NCBI GenBank assembly: GCA_951828235.1
Contig: OX639965.1
Span: 1,732,212-1,796,211 of the forward strand
Source: an uncultured Gammaproteobacteria bacterium
GTDB taxonomy: Bacteria > Pseudomonadota > Gammaproteobacteria > Steroidobacterales > Foliamicaceae
Reading direction: 5' to 3'
DNA length: 64,000 bases
In this document: positions 17,242-26,098 of the stretch, one piece after another
How the letters are laid out: the number at the start of each line of letters is the position of its first letter
How positions within the stretch are numbered: position 1 is the stretch's first letter
Notes under the pieces: generated by a model
What the model saw: the letters and a program-made list of their open reading frames with translations, nothing else
Databases searched by the model: none
What the model was told of the DNA's origin: nothing
Position numbers and translations under genes: made by a program

Positions 17242-18732
17242 TTGAGTTCCGCTGCAGCAATCAGGCGCTCCAATCGGCCTCCGTTCGGGCTCACGATCCC
17301 ATTTGCCATAGCCTTTTGCATCGCATCGGTCTGCACAGGTGCGGAACTTGATGAGTCGGGCTGCGTGCTTGAGACGATCGGCGTTTCAAAACGCTATGCA
17401 CGGTGCGCGACGCTTGATGTTCCGCTTGATCCCGAAGTGCCCGAAGGCAGCCAGCACGAGCTGTTCGTCGCCCGAATCCCGGCGCAGGTTGCCAATCCTG
17501 AGCCCGATCCGCTTCTCCTGATCGCGGGCGGTCCCGGGCAGAGCACCGTGGACCTCTACATGCGGATGCGGGCCGCATTCGGGCCGGTGCGGCGCAACCG
17601 CGACATCATTCTCGTCGATCAACGCGGCACCGGGCGCTCGGCGGCCGGCTTTCGGTGCGAATTGCCCGAAGACGTCGACTTTCAGATTGCCGACGAGGGC
17701 GACCTCGAAGCCCTTGTATCCGAGTGCCTCGCAGGCCTTGAGCGCGACCCGCGATTCTTTACCACGTCCGCCGCCGTCCGGGACCTCGATACCGTGAGGC
17801 GCGCACTCGGTATCGACCAATGGAACATCTATGGCGTTTCCTACGGCAGCCGCGTCGCCCAGCACTACCTGCGGCGTTATCCCGAGCATGTTCGCACAGT
17901 CGTGCTCGACGGCGTGGTCCCGCCAACTCTGACGCTGGGCCCGGAAATGGCGCTCAACGCGCAGGCGGCGCTTGAGGGGATATTCGAGCGTTGTGTCCGG
18001 GATGATGGGTGCGCAAAGCGCTTTGGGGATATGGCGTCCGTGTTTGACAACTTGATGTCTCGAATACAGGACTCTCCCGTATCCGTTGCAACCAGGGAAA
18101 CAGCGACCGGGGAAGTTGGAGAGACGCTCGTAACCGAGGAATACCTGATGGGTGTGACGCGGCTGTTCAGTTATTCGGACACTTCGGCGGCGCTCCTGCC
18201 GCTGATCATCGACGAGGCCGCAAACGGTCGCTTCCAAATGCTCCTGGCGCAGGCCGAACTGATCCGGGACAACCTTGAGCGGACGCTGAGCTTTCCCATG
18301 CATAACTCGGTGATTTGCAGCGAGGATTACCCGTTCGAAACGGCGGAGGTTTCGCTCGGCACTACCGATGCCTATCTGGGGACTTCTGTCGTCGATGCGT
18401 TGCACGCCATTTGCGCGCAATGGCCGCAGGGAGTGGTCGACCCTGACTTCAGGGAACCCCTGGTGAGCGCCCATCCGGTCTTACTGCTGTCGGGCTCCAA
18501 CGATCCCGCGACGCCCCCGCAGTATGCCGAAGACGCGATTGCCGAAGGCCTCAGCGGCGCGCTGCACCTGGTGGCACCCGATCAGGGTCACGGCATGGCG
18601 TCTGTCGGCTGCGTGCGTGATCTTATGCAGGAGTTCATTGAAACGGCGGCGACCGAAGGACTCGACGCTGACTGCCTCGATCGCGTGATGGCTACCCCCT
18701 TCTTTCTCAGTGCGGCCGGCCCCGGCCCCTGA
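17242..18732 (+). CDS. Secreted alpha/beta hydrolase (proline iminopeptidase/TAP-like)
   Basis: 496 residues from TTG 17242, the only start in the frame after the stop at 17167. A signal peptide lies at about residues 15-34 (TIPFAIAFCIASVCTG-A). The oxyanion motif is GGPGQS, the nucleophile elbow GVSYGSR (Ser about 195), the late Asp in LSGSNDPATPP and the His in DQGHGMA, so the triad is complete. A TAP-like C-terminal domain follows the cap. Such enzymes remove N-terminal residues from peptides or hydrolyse esters in the periplasm. The preceding 149 nt (17093-17241) shows nothing I can assign. Three nt separate its stop from the ABC gene. Confidence 0.85.
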   Translation: MSSAAAIRRSNRPPFGLTIPFAIAFCIASVCTGAELDESGCVLETIGVSKRYARCATLDVPLDPEVPEGSQHELFVARIPAQVANPEPDPLLLIAGGPGQSTVDLYMRMRAAFGPVRRNRDIILVDQRGTGRSAAGFRCELPEDVDFQIADEGDLEALVSECLAGLERDPRFFTTSAAVRDLDTVRRALGIDQWNIYGVSYGSRVAQHYLRRYPEHVRTVVLDGVVPPTLTLGPEMALNAQAALEGIFERCVRDDGCAKRFGDMASVFDNLMSRIQDSPVSVATRETATGEVGETLVTEEYLMGVTRLFSYSDTSAALLPLIIDEAANGRFQMLLAQAELIRDNLERTLSFPMHNSVICSEDYPFETAEVSLGTTDAYLGTSVVDALHAICAQWPQGVVDPDFREPLVSAHPVLLLSGSNDPATPPQYAEDAIAEGLSGALHLVAPDQGHGMASVGCVRDLMQEFIETAATEGLDADCLDRVMATPFFLSAAGPGP

Positions 18733-18734
18733 AC

Positions 18735-19490
18735 TTGCGTGTCGCCAGTAATTCCGGGGCCGCCGTGATCGAGGTTGATGCACTCAGCAAGCGTTTCGGT
18801 GAAATCCCGGCACTCTCCGACGTGAGCTTTCGCGCTCGCGACGGTCAGATCACCGGCCTGCTCGGTCCTAACGGAGCGGGGAAATCCACCTGCCTGCGAA
18901 TCCTCTCGACCGTGCTGCAGCCGAGTCGCGGCATCGCGCGCGTCGGCGGGATCAGCGTTTCGGAAGATCCGCTGGCTGTGCGCCGAATCATCGGAACCCT
19001 GCCTCACGGCGCGGGGCTCTATCCGCACCTCACGGCCATCGAGAACATTCGCTACTTCGGCCTGCTCTGCGGCGTGGATCGCCCGACCCTCGCGAGGCGC
19101 ATCGACCAGCTCGTCGAGCGTCTCGATCTCGGCGACGTCGCCGACCGCAAGGCCAAAGGGTTCTCGCAGGGCGAACGGACAAAGGTGGCGCTTGCCCGGG
19201 CGCTCGTGCATGAACCTCCGCATCTGTTGCTCGACGAACCGACCAACGGACTCGACGTGATGGCCGTTCGCCAGTTGCGCAGGTGGTTGCGGGAACTCGC
19301 CCGGGAAGGCCGCTGTATTCTGATCTCCAGTCACGTCATGCAGGAAATCTCGGCGCTTGCCGACGACCTGGTGATCATCGCCCACGGCAAGATCGCGGCA
19401 AAGGGAAACCCGTCTGAACTGGCTGCCCGGTACGGAAACCAGGACCTCGAAGAAATCTTCGTTTCCGCGGTGGGCGGCGAGCGGTCATGA
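18735..19490 (+). CDS. ABC transporter ATP-binding protein (NatA-like)
   Basis: 251 residues from TTG 18735 (GTG 18765 is an alternative) with Walker A GPNGAGKST, a signature reading FSQGE instead of LSGGQ, Walker B LLLDEP and the H-loop SSHVMQEIS. It pairs with the ABC-2 permease that overlaps its end (ATGA). NatAB-type systems export sodium or other small cations or drugs. The hydrolase just upstream may be in the same transcript. Confidence 0.9.
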   Translation: MRVASNSGAAVIEVDALSKRFGEIPALSDVSFRARDGQITGLLGPNGAGKSTCLRILSTVLQPSRGIARVGGISVSEDPLAVRRIIGTLPHGAGLYPHLTAIENIRYFGLLCGVDRPTLARRIDQLVERLDLGDVADRKAKGFSQGERTKVALARALVHEPPHLLLDEPTNGLDVMAVRQLRRWLRELAREGRCILISSHVMQEISALADDLVIIAHGKIAAKGNPSELAARYGNQDLEEIFVSAVGGERS

Positions 19491-20674
19491 TGTCGGCGAT
19501 TCTCACGGTCTGCCGAAAGGAAATCCTCGATAACTCGCGGGACAGGCGCACTCTTTTGACGGCGATTCTTCTTGGTCCGCTCCTCGGGCCGATACTCTTT
19601 GTCGTCGTCATCAACTTCACGATCTCCCAGGCCAGTTCATCGGCAGAAAGGCCGATCGACGTGCCGATCATCGGCGCCGAACACGCCCCTAACCTCGTCG
19701 CGTTCCTGGCCAGTCGAGGCATTGCGGCCTCTCACGGGCACGGTCTCACGAGCGTTGACGAGGCGGTGAATGCGGTTCGCAACGGCGAGCGGGAAGTGGT
19801 CGTCTTCATCGATGCTTCATTTGGGGAAGAGTTGGCGAGCGGGACCGGCGCTCATGTGGGCCTGGTGTACGACCGGTCGGATACCACGTCGGGCCAGCGC
19901 GTCAGGCGTGTTCGCGGGTCGATCAATTCCTATTCCCAGCAGATCGGCGCGTTGCGACTGCTGGCCCGGGGGCTCGACCCGTCCGTGGTACGCCCGCTGA
20001 TCGTCGACAACTTCGACGTGTCCACCGCCGAAGAGCGCTCCTCCCTTCTGCTCGGCATGCTCACCTATTTTCTGTTGTTCGCGACCCTGATGGGCGGACT
20101 GTATCTGGCAACCGACACCACGGCCGGTGAGCGCGAGCGCAAGTCGCTGGAGCCGCTGCTGGCGACCCCGGTGCCGCGCTCGAGTCTGCTGTTGGGGAAA
20201 ATGGGGGCAACGGTCGCGTTCATGCTCCTGTCGCTTGCGCTGACGCTGGCATGCTTTACAGCCGCGTTGCGCTTCATGCCCTTCGAGGAATTGGGCATGA
20301 GCACTTCTTTCGGCCTGGGAACCGCCTTGATCGCCTTCCTGGTGCTCGCTCCCTTCGCGCCGCTCGGCGCGGCCTTGATGACGGTCGTGGCGTCTTTCAC
20401 GAAAAGCTACAAGGAAGCCCAGAGCTACCTGGGTTTCGTTATCCTTGTTCCAACGTTGCCGCTGATCGTGGCATCGATAATGAACGTTAAGCCCTCGCTG
20501 GCGCTCATGGCCGTTCCAAGCCTCAGTCAGCACCTGCTCACCATCAACCTGATCCGGGCGGAACCCATCGAGGCGTCCATGCTGTCGCTATCCATAGTAT
20601 CGACGCTGCTGTTGGGAGCGCTGCTGGCCTACGCCGCCATCCGCCTGTACGACCGGGAGCGCATCCTGGGTTGA
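19487..20674 (+). CDS. ABC-2 type permease (NatB-like)
   Basis: 395 residues: an N-terminal helix (LLTAILLGPLLGPILFVVVI), a large extracytoplasmic domain (about 60-190), then five to six helices in the C-terminal half with the short TTAGERERKSLEPLLATPV motif that is typical of ABC-2/NatB permeases. It forms the membrane half of the exporter with the ATPase encoded directly upstream. The substrate is unknown. Confidence 0.9.
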   Translation: MMSAILTVCRKEILDNSRDRRTLLTAILLGPLLGPILFVVVINFTISQASSSAERPIDVPIIGAEHAPNLVAFLASRGIAASHGHGLTSVDEAVNAVRNGEREVVVFIDASFGEELASGTGAHVGLVYDRSDTTSGQRVRRVRGSINSYSQQIGALRLLARGLDPSVVRPLIVDNFDVSTAEERSSLLLGMLTYFLLFATLMGGLYLATDTTAGERERKSLEPLLATPVPRSSLLLGKMGATVAFMLLSLALTLACFTAALRFMPFEELGMSTSFGLGTALIAFLVLAPFAPLGAALMTVVASFTKSYKEAQSYLGFVILVPTLPLIVASIMNVKPSLALMAVPSLSQHLLTINLIRAEPIEASMLSLSIVSTLLLGALLAYAAIRLYDRERILG

Positions 20675-20720
20675 GCCGTGTTCCGGCGAGCCGGGACAGC
20701 CCGAAGCGGCGATGAGTCGA

Positions 20721-22904
20721 TCAGCGGGCGATGGTCATTTCGTCGATCAGCGCTTTGGCGCCGTCGACTTTCTCCATGACCCAGAGCATGTAGCGCGTGT
20801 CCACGTGGATGGTGCGCGTGATGCTCGGGTCGAAGTCCCAGTCCGAGTTCACGCTCTCCAGCGTGCCGTCGAACAGCAGCCCCACCAGCTTACCGTCGGC
20901 GTCGAGCGTGGCCGAGCCCGAGTTGCCGCCGGTGGAGTCGAGATCCGAGAGGAAATTGACCGGCACGGAACCGATGGATTCGAGGAAATAGTCGCCGTAG
21001 TCGCCCGCGCGGATCAGGTCGAGCTGCGATTCCGGCGAGTTGAACGGCTCCTCGCCCGTGTCCTTCTGCAGGATGCCTTGAAGGCGCGTGAACGGCTCGT
21101 ACAGGAGCCCGTCCGCCGGCGAGCCGCCCATGACCGTGCCGTAGGTCACGCGCAGCGTGGAGTTCGCGTCCGGGTAGGCGGCATGGCCCCGGGCCTGCTG
21201 CCAGTTGATGATGGCGCGCATATATTGCGGGTTAAGCAGGTTGGCGCGTCCGCTGCGGACCTTGGCTTCCTCTTCCCGCGCCATCTGCGTTTCGTGCAGT
21301 GCAACGGCCAGGCGAATGAAGGGATCGGAATCGCTTTCAAATTCCTCGGGCGTGGCTTCCATGAGCGCCAGGCGCGTATCCAGGCTGTTCAGGGTCGTCC
21401 CTTCGTAGTATTCGTCCAGCTTCCGTGACAATTCCTCATCGCTCAATTCGGGCGAGAGGCCCATTGCTTCGTCCAGCGCCTCGATGCGCATCTCCGCAGA
21501 CTGGGCAAGATAGCCCTTGAGAAACAGGATCCATTCCGCCTTGTCCACCGCGGGATCGAAGCGGCGGTCGATCACGCTCATGCGCTGGCGGAACATCGCC
21601 ATGTCGCGCTCCTGGTAACCGCTCTCTCGCTCCGCGTCCGGTTTGCCGCGTTCGTGCGCCAGGCGGTACAGGCGCTGCGCCGCGCCCAGGAGTTGCGGCC
21701 GCAAGACATTGCCGTACCAGAAGCTGCGCTTTGCCTCCTCGGCGCGTTCCTCGGAAAGGGCGTCCAACTCCGCTATCGCCTGGCCCAGCATCATGCGGTG
21801 CGGGTCGGCCGCGATCCAGCCACTTAATTCCGCTTCCCGCTCCGCGCGACGCTGCACCAGGCCGTTACGGCGCGCGCCATCGATCTGTCCCTTCAGGTTC
21901 TTGAGAACATTGTTAAGCCCAGCCAGCCTTGACTCATAGCGAATGCGCGCCTCGCTGCCCTCCGGCGCGGCGGCTTCAATCGTGGCGATCCAGTCGGCCA
22001 GCAACTCAACAAACACGGGATATTGCCAATCGAAGGTATGCCTGACGGAGGCAAGGCGGGCGTAACGGGAAGTGCTTCCGGGGTAACCCATGGCCATCAC
22101 GAAATCGCCGTCTTCAAGGCCGGCTGCGGAGACCTCAAGAAAATGCGGCGGCGTATACGGGACGTTGTCCCCGGAATAATCCGCGGGTTGCCCGTCAGGT
22201 CCGACGTAGGCGCGGTAGAAGGCGAAGTCGCCCGTATGCCGGGGCCAGCGCCAGTTGTCGATGTCGCCGCCGTACTTGCCGATGGCGTCGGCCGGCGAAT
22301 ACACGATGCGTACGTCCCGGATCTCCAGGCGCTTGATCAGCTTGTACTGCAGACCACCGAAAAACGATGCGGCCTGGCAGCGGTAGCCCGGTTCCGACTC
22401 GCAATCCCTGATCAGGGCCTTTCGGCGCTGTTCGATCTTCGTGAAGCGCTCGCGAGGCGCCAGTGCCGGGTCCAGTCCGCCAGTCACCTGTTCGGTAACG
22501 TCGTCCACCTGCAGGGTGACATACACCCGCGATCCCGGGACGGCCGGAAGCTCTTCGCCCATTGAGGCGGCGAGGAAGCCGTTTTCGAGGTAGTTGTTCT
22601 CGCTGGTGGAATTGAACTGCACCGAGCCGCGCGCGCAGTGATGGTTGGTCACCACCAGGCCCTGCGGCGACACGAACGAGGCGGTGCAGCCGCCGAGCGA
22701 GATCACGGCCCCCATGGGGAAGGCCGTAAGGTCGGCCAGCGTGGCCGGATCCAGGTTCAGCCCCGTGGCGCGCAGGCCCCCGGCGATACCGGGTATCTGT
22801 TCCGGAGTAAACATGCCTTCCCTGGCTGCCGCCTGTTGCGTGAACAGCGCGCCGGTCAGGGCCGCGCAGCCAATTGCGGCGAGCAGTCGAAATTGCGTTT
22901 CCAA
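20721..22904 (-). CDS. S46-family dipeptidyl peptidase (DPP7-like)
   Basis: 727 residues with a signal peptide (cleavage around QQAAA-RE). Start TTG 22904 with GGGAG seven nt upstream. The catalytic His lies in TNHHC (88-89) and the Ser in GGNSGS (Ser 662), as in family S46. Downstream the sequence reads FDG where the Asp/Glu-specific DPP11 enzymes carry Arg (FDR), so a DPP7-like preference for hydrophobic residues is expected. The enzyme removes dipeptides from peptides in the periplasm, supplying amino acids. It is transcribed divergently from the FtsX-type ABC operon. Confidence 0.92.
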   Translation of the reverse strand: METQFRLLAAIGCAALTGALFTQQAAAREGMFTPEQIPGIAGGLRATGLNLDPATLADLTAFPMGAVISLGGCTASFVSPQGLVVTNHHCARGSVQFNSTSENNYLENGFLAASMGEELPAVPGSRVYVTLQVDDVTEQVTGGLDPALAPRERFTKIEQRRKALIRDCESEPGYRCQAASFFGGLQYKLIKRLEIRDVRIVYSPADAIGKYGGDIDNWRWPRHTGDFAFYRAYVGPDGQPADYSGDNVPYTPPHFLEVSAAGLEDGDFVMAMGYPGSTSRYARLASVRHTFDWQYPVFVELLADWIATIEAAAPEGSEARIRYESRLAGLNNVLKNLKGQIDGARRNGLVQRRAEREAELSGWIAADPHRMMLGQAIAELDALSEERAEEAKRSFWYGNVLRPQLLGAAQRLYRLAHERGKPDAERESGYQERDMAMFRQRMSVIDRRFDPAVDKAEWILFLKGYLAQSAEMRIEALDEAMGLSPELSDEELSRKLDEYYEGTTLNSLDTRLALMEATPEEFESDSDPFIRLAVALHETQMAREEEAKVRSGRANLLNPQYMRAIINWQQARGHAAYPDANSTLRVTYGTVMGGSPADGLLYEPFTRLQGILQKDTGEEPFNSPESQLDLIRAGDYGDYFLESIGSVPVNFLSDLDSTGGNSGSATLDADGKLVGLLFDGTLESVNSDWDFDPSITRTIHVDTRYMLWVMEKVDGAKALIDEMTIAR

Positions 22905-23032
22905 GCGAATTCTCCCGTTACTTGCAGATGAACACTTCTTGCCCCGGGAATACTAACGCGCGGCAAGGCAACAGGCCATCCGGCGCGGGCGCGTTTGACC
23001 GGCCGGCGCTCGTCGATAGAATTGCCCCAGCC

Positions 23033-24172
23033 ATGTTTCTCGCGCTCCGCGATCTCACCTTCGCCAAGGGTCGGTTCCTCCTGATGGCCGCGGTCATCGT
23101 AATGGTGGCTCTGATGATGGTGCTTCTTACCGGCCTGTCGAGCGGGTTGGTCGACCGCAACATATCGGGCATCCGCGCCCTGCCCACCACCCACCTCGCT
23201 TTCGAGTACGACGACAAGCCCACCTGGTCCAACAGCATGGTGGAACGGGCGATGTGGGAAGGCTGGGCGGATCAGCCGGGCGTAATGGCGTCGACCCAGC
23301 TCGGCAACACCATGTTCAATGCCCGCACTTCCAAGGGCGAACCGGTAACCCTGGCGCTGTGGGGAATGGAACCGGGATCGTTCATCGATCCGGGCGCGGA
23401 CATCGGCCAACCCATCGGCGACGATCCTTATGGCGTGGTGGTCAGCCGCATGCTGGTGGCGGAGAACAACGTGGAGGTTGGCGACACGATCGTGCTGGAT
23501 CGCGTGCTCACGGAACTCAAAGTTGTGGGGCTTCTCGACGCGCACAACAACATCGCCCATACGCCGATCGTCTATGCGCCGTTCCGTCTGTGGGCCGAAG
23601 CGTCCTACGGTCCGCCGGGAGGGCCTCCGGAAGGCGAGTCCCTGCCCGACATCCTCTACGACTTCGCCACCGTGGTGGCTCTGCAGCTTGGGGAAACAAC
23701 GGAGATTGCCGCCATAGACGAGCAGTTGTTCACGGTCGCGCTCGACAAGCCCATGTCGTTCGTGGCCTCGACCGGCTACAAGGCCGAGCGGGACTCGGTG
23801 CGCATCAACCAGGGTTTCCTGCTGGTAATCGCCACGCTGATCATCGGCGCGTTCTTTTCGATATGGACCATACAGCGCACCCAGGAGATCGGTCTGATCA
23901 AGGCGCTGGGCGCGTCCACGGGATACCTCGTTCGGGATGCCCTGGCGCAGGTTTCCCTGCTGCTGGCGGTTGCCGTGACTTGCGGCGTTGGGATCGGCTA
24001 CGCTCTCGGCGACCTGATCGTTGACGGCACGGACATCCCCTACGTCATCGATATCGACGCCATGCTGATTTCCGGCGCGCTGGTGTTCGGCGGCGGGCTG
24101 GTCGGCGCGTTCCTGGCGGTGCGCAGGATTGCCCGCATTGATCCGATCATTGCCCTGGGGCAGTTGCGATGA
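23033..24172 (+). CDS. FtsX/MacB-like ABC transporter permease
   Basis: 379 residues with four membrane helices in the MacB/FtsX layout: one N-terminal helix (LLMAAVIVMVALMMVLLTGL), a periplasmic domain of about 200 residues, then three C-terminal helices with the RTQEIGLIKALGAS coupling loop. The ATG at 23033 was chosen because it starts the family N-terminus. It resembles the DevC/HrtB group that works with a LolD-like ATPase to expel hydrophobic or heme-like molecules mechanically. It is overlapped by the ATPase gene (ATGA). Confidence 0.9.
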   Translation: MFLALRDLTFAKGRFLLMAAVIVMVALMMVLLTGLSSGLVDRNISGIRALPTTHLAFEYDDKPTWSNSMVERAMWEGWADQPGVMASTQLGNTMFNARTSKGEPVTLALWGMEPGSFIDPGADIGQPIGDDPYGVVVSRMLVAENNVEVGDTIVLDRVLTELKVVGLLDAHNNIAHTPIVYAPFRLWAEASYGPPGGPPEGESLPDILYDFATVVALQLGETTEIAAIDEQLFTVALDKPMSFVASTGYKAERDSVRINQGFLLVIATLIIGAFFSIWTIQRTQEIGLIKALGASTGYLVRDALAQVSLLLAVAVTCGVGIGYALGDLIVDGTDIPYVIDIDAMLISGALVFGGGLVGAFLAVRRIARIDPIIALGQLR

Positions 24173-24882
24173 CGCTGGAAGTCGATTCCGTATCCCTCGT
24201 GCTCGGCGACGGCGACCAGCAGGTTACCGCGCTGGACAAGGTCTCGCTGGTGGTCGGAGCGGGCACCCTGTGCGCCGTGATGGGACCGTCGGGGGCCGGG
24301 AAATCGAGTTTGCTGGCGGTCTGCGGCGGCCTGCTTCCGCCCACCTCCGGCCGCATCAAAATCGAAGGCAAGGACATGACCGCGCTTAAGGAAGACGAGC
24401 GGGCCCGTCTGCGGCGGGAGCGCGTCGGGTTTATTTTTCAGCAGTCCAACCTGGTCGCCGCATTGACCGCCATGGACCAGCTCCTGCTCATGTCTCATAT
24501 CAACGGCCGCAAACCGGACCGGTCCGCCAGGGAGCGGGCCGGCCAGCTTCTCGAAGAGGTCGGACTCAAGCACCGGGCCGGACATCGTCCGCACCAGATG
24601 TCCGGTGGCGAACGCCAGCGCGTCGGTATTGCGCGCGCCCTGATGAACGATCCGTCGGTGCTGCTCGTGGACGAGCCGACCTCCATGCTGGATCACGGCC
24701 GCGGCAGGGAAGTGGTCGGGCTCCTGGCGAAGCAGACCGAAGAGTACGGCGTCGCCACGCTGATGGTGACCCATGACCAGGCCATGTTGCCCTGGGCGGA
24801 CCAGGTGGCGGAAATCGAGGACGGATTCCTCGGCAGCCCGCACCGCCCGGACATTGACGGAGGACCTCCAGATGATTCCTAG
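24169..24882 (+). CDS. LolD/HrtA-like ABC transporter ATPase
   Basis: 237 residues with Walker A GPSGAGKSS, Q-loop FIFQQSNLV, signature MSGGERQR, Walker B VLLVDEP and H-loop VTHDQ. The MacB-type ATPase group is clear. Its 3' end overlaps the start of the secreted CbiX-like gene (24872), whose Shine-Dalgarno GGAGGA lies inside this gene. The three genes therefore form one tightly packed operon. Confidence 0.92.
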   Translation: MTLEVDSVSLVLGDGDQQVTALDKVSLVVGAGTLCAVMGPSGAGKSSLLAVCGGLLPPTSGRIKIEGKDMTALKEDERARLRRERVGFIFQQSNLVAALTAMDQLLLMSHINGRKPDRSARERAGQLLEEVGLKHRAGHRPHQMSGGERQRVGIARALMNDPSVLLVDEPTSMLDHGRGREVVGLLAKQTEEYGVATLMVTHDQAMLPWADQVAEIEDGFLGSPHRPDIDGGPPDDS

Positions 24883-25978
24883 ACAATTCCTTGTTCTGAC
24901 CGCCGGCGCAATCTGGCTCAGCTTCGGTCTTGCATCGGCCGGGGCGCAGGAGGACCACAGCGCCCACCGCGCCCACGGCTACCAGGGGCATGACATGCCC
25001 ATGCCACCGCCGGACGAACTGGGCCGCCGCCGCATGGGCATGGACATGCGCGACATGCTGAGCGAAGACGTTCTCGCCGGCCTGAAGGAGAAGATCGCCC
25101 TGTACGGCCTGCTGACGGACAACGAACTGCGCATCAACGTGGCGCAGATGGGCGAGAACTACACCTGGTATGTCAGTGACGCCGATATCCGGGGCGATGT
25201 GGGCGTGCTGGTGCTTTCCCACGGCGTCAGCGAGGCCGGCGACCGGATCATGACCGACTCCATGCGCGCCGTTGCCGCCAAACACCCAACAGCCATCGGC
25301 TACGGCATGGCCATGATGACCTCGTCGCACTTGCAGGCGGCTATCGACGATCTCGAAGCGGCAGGCGCAAAGACCATTGTGCTGGTGCAGACCACCTCCA
25401 CCGTCCATAACTCCATGACCCGGCAATGGGAGTACATCCTGGGCCGGCGCGACGAGTCCTCCTACCTCAAGGTCAAACCCGTCGAGGCCAGCGCCGAGCT
25501 CGTGTTTGCACCGCACATGGACGACGATCCGCTGATCGCCGAAATCCTGTCCGACCATGCGCTGGAAATCAGCACCGACCCGCAAAACGAAGCCCTGTTC
25601 CTGGTGGCCCACGGCCCCGAGGACGACTTCGACAACGTGCTGGACCTTCCGGTGATCGAGAGCCTGGCCGAACAGGTCAGGGCCGCGACCGGGATCAACG
25701 AAGTGTGGGCCATCAACCTGCAGGACGACGCCATCCCGCCGGTGCGCGAAGGCAACGTTCGTCAACTGAAGCGCTGGATGCAGCAGGCGCAGCGCAAGGG
25801 CAAAAAGCTGATCGTCGTGTCGCCGGCGTCCTCGGCCGACGGCTTGCAGCACCACATCAGGCAGGACCTGATGGGCCTGGACTACACCTTCAACGAGAAG
25901 GGGCTGTCACAGCACCCCAATTTCACCGAATGGGTCGTAAACACGGTGCAACAGCAGATCGCCGGGCTGCATAACTAA
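24872..25978 (+). CDS. Secreted two-domain CbiX/SirB-like chelatase homologue with His/Met-rich N-terminus
   Basis: 368 residues. A signal peptide (LTAGAIWLSFGLASAGA-Q) is followed by a His/Met-rich tract (HSAHRAHGYQGHDMPMPPP, then MGMDMRDM), which looks metal-binding. Two segments resemble CbiX-type cobaltochelatase halves: VGVLVLSHG...LEAAGAKTIVLV (about 110-190) and ALFLVAHGPEDDF...ADGLQHHIRQDL (about 245-335). Cytoplasmic CbiX and SirB insert metal into sirohydrochlorin, but here the homologue is exported and sits in an operon with an HrtAB-like ABC transporter. A role in periplasmic metal or tetrapyrrole handling is an inference; the catalytic His pairs should be compared with true CbiX. 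Confidence 0.75.
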   Translation: MIPRQFLVLTAGAIWLSFGLASAGAQEDHSAHRAHGYQGHDMPMPPPDELGRRRMGMDMRDMLSEDVLAGLKEKIALYGLLTDNELRINVAQMGENYTWYVSDADIRGDVGVLVLSHGVSEAGDRIMTDSMRAVAAKHPTAIGYGMAMMTSSHLQAAIDDLEAAGAKTIVLVQTTSTVHNSMTRQWEYILGRRDESSYLKVKPVEASAELVFAPHMDDDPLIAEILSDHALEISTDPQNEALFLVAHGPEDDFDNVLDLPVIESLAEQVRAATGINEVWAINLQDDAIPPVREGNVRQLKRWMQQAQRKGKKLIVVSPASSADGLQHHIRQDLMGLDYTFNEKGLSQHPNFTEWVVNTVQQQIAGLHN

Positions 25979-25980
25979 AG

Positions 25981-26078
25981 CCGTTTCTTTCCCCCTCCCC
26001 TGTGGAGAGCGTTGGAGCCAGGGATGGCGGAACCGAGCCAGGATGGCGCCTCTCGACAGGGGAGGGGGAAAGAAACGG
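25981..26078 (-). repeat. Hairpin element A (variable arms, conserved core)
   Basis: Perfect 23-nt inverted arms (25981-26003 and 26056-26078, beginning CCGTTTCTTTCC) enclose a core that, read on the minus strand, contains GGTTCCGCCATCCCTGGCTC, shared with elements B and E. The core is about 10 nt shorter than in the other copies. It lies 2 nt after the CbiX-like stop and 20 nt before the convergent ligase stop, so it may also act as a bidirectional terminator. Confidence 0.85.
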
Positions 26079-26098
26079 CGAGGGTCGGCAACAGACGA

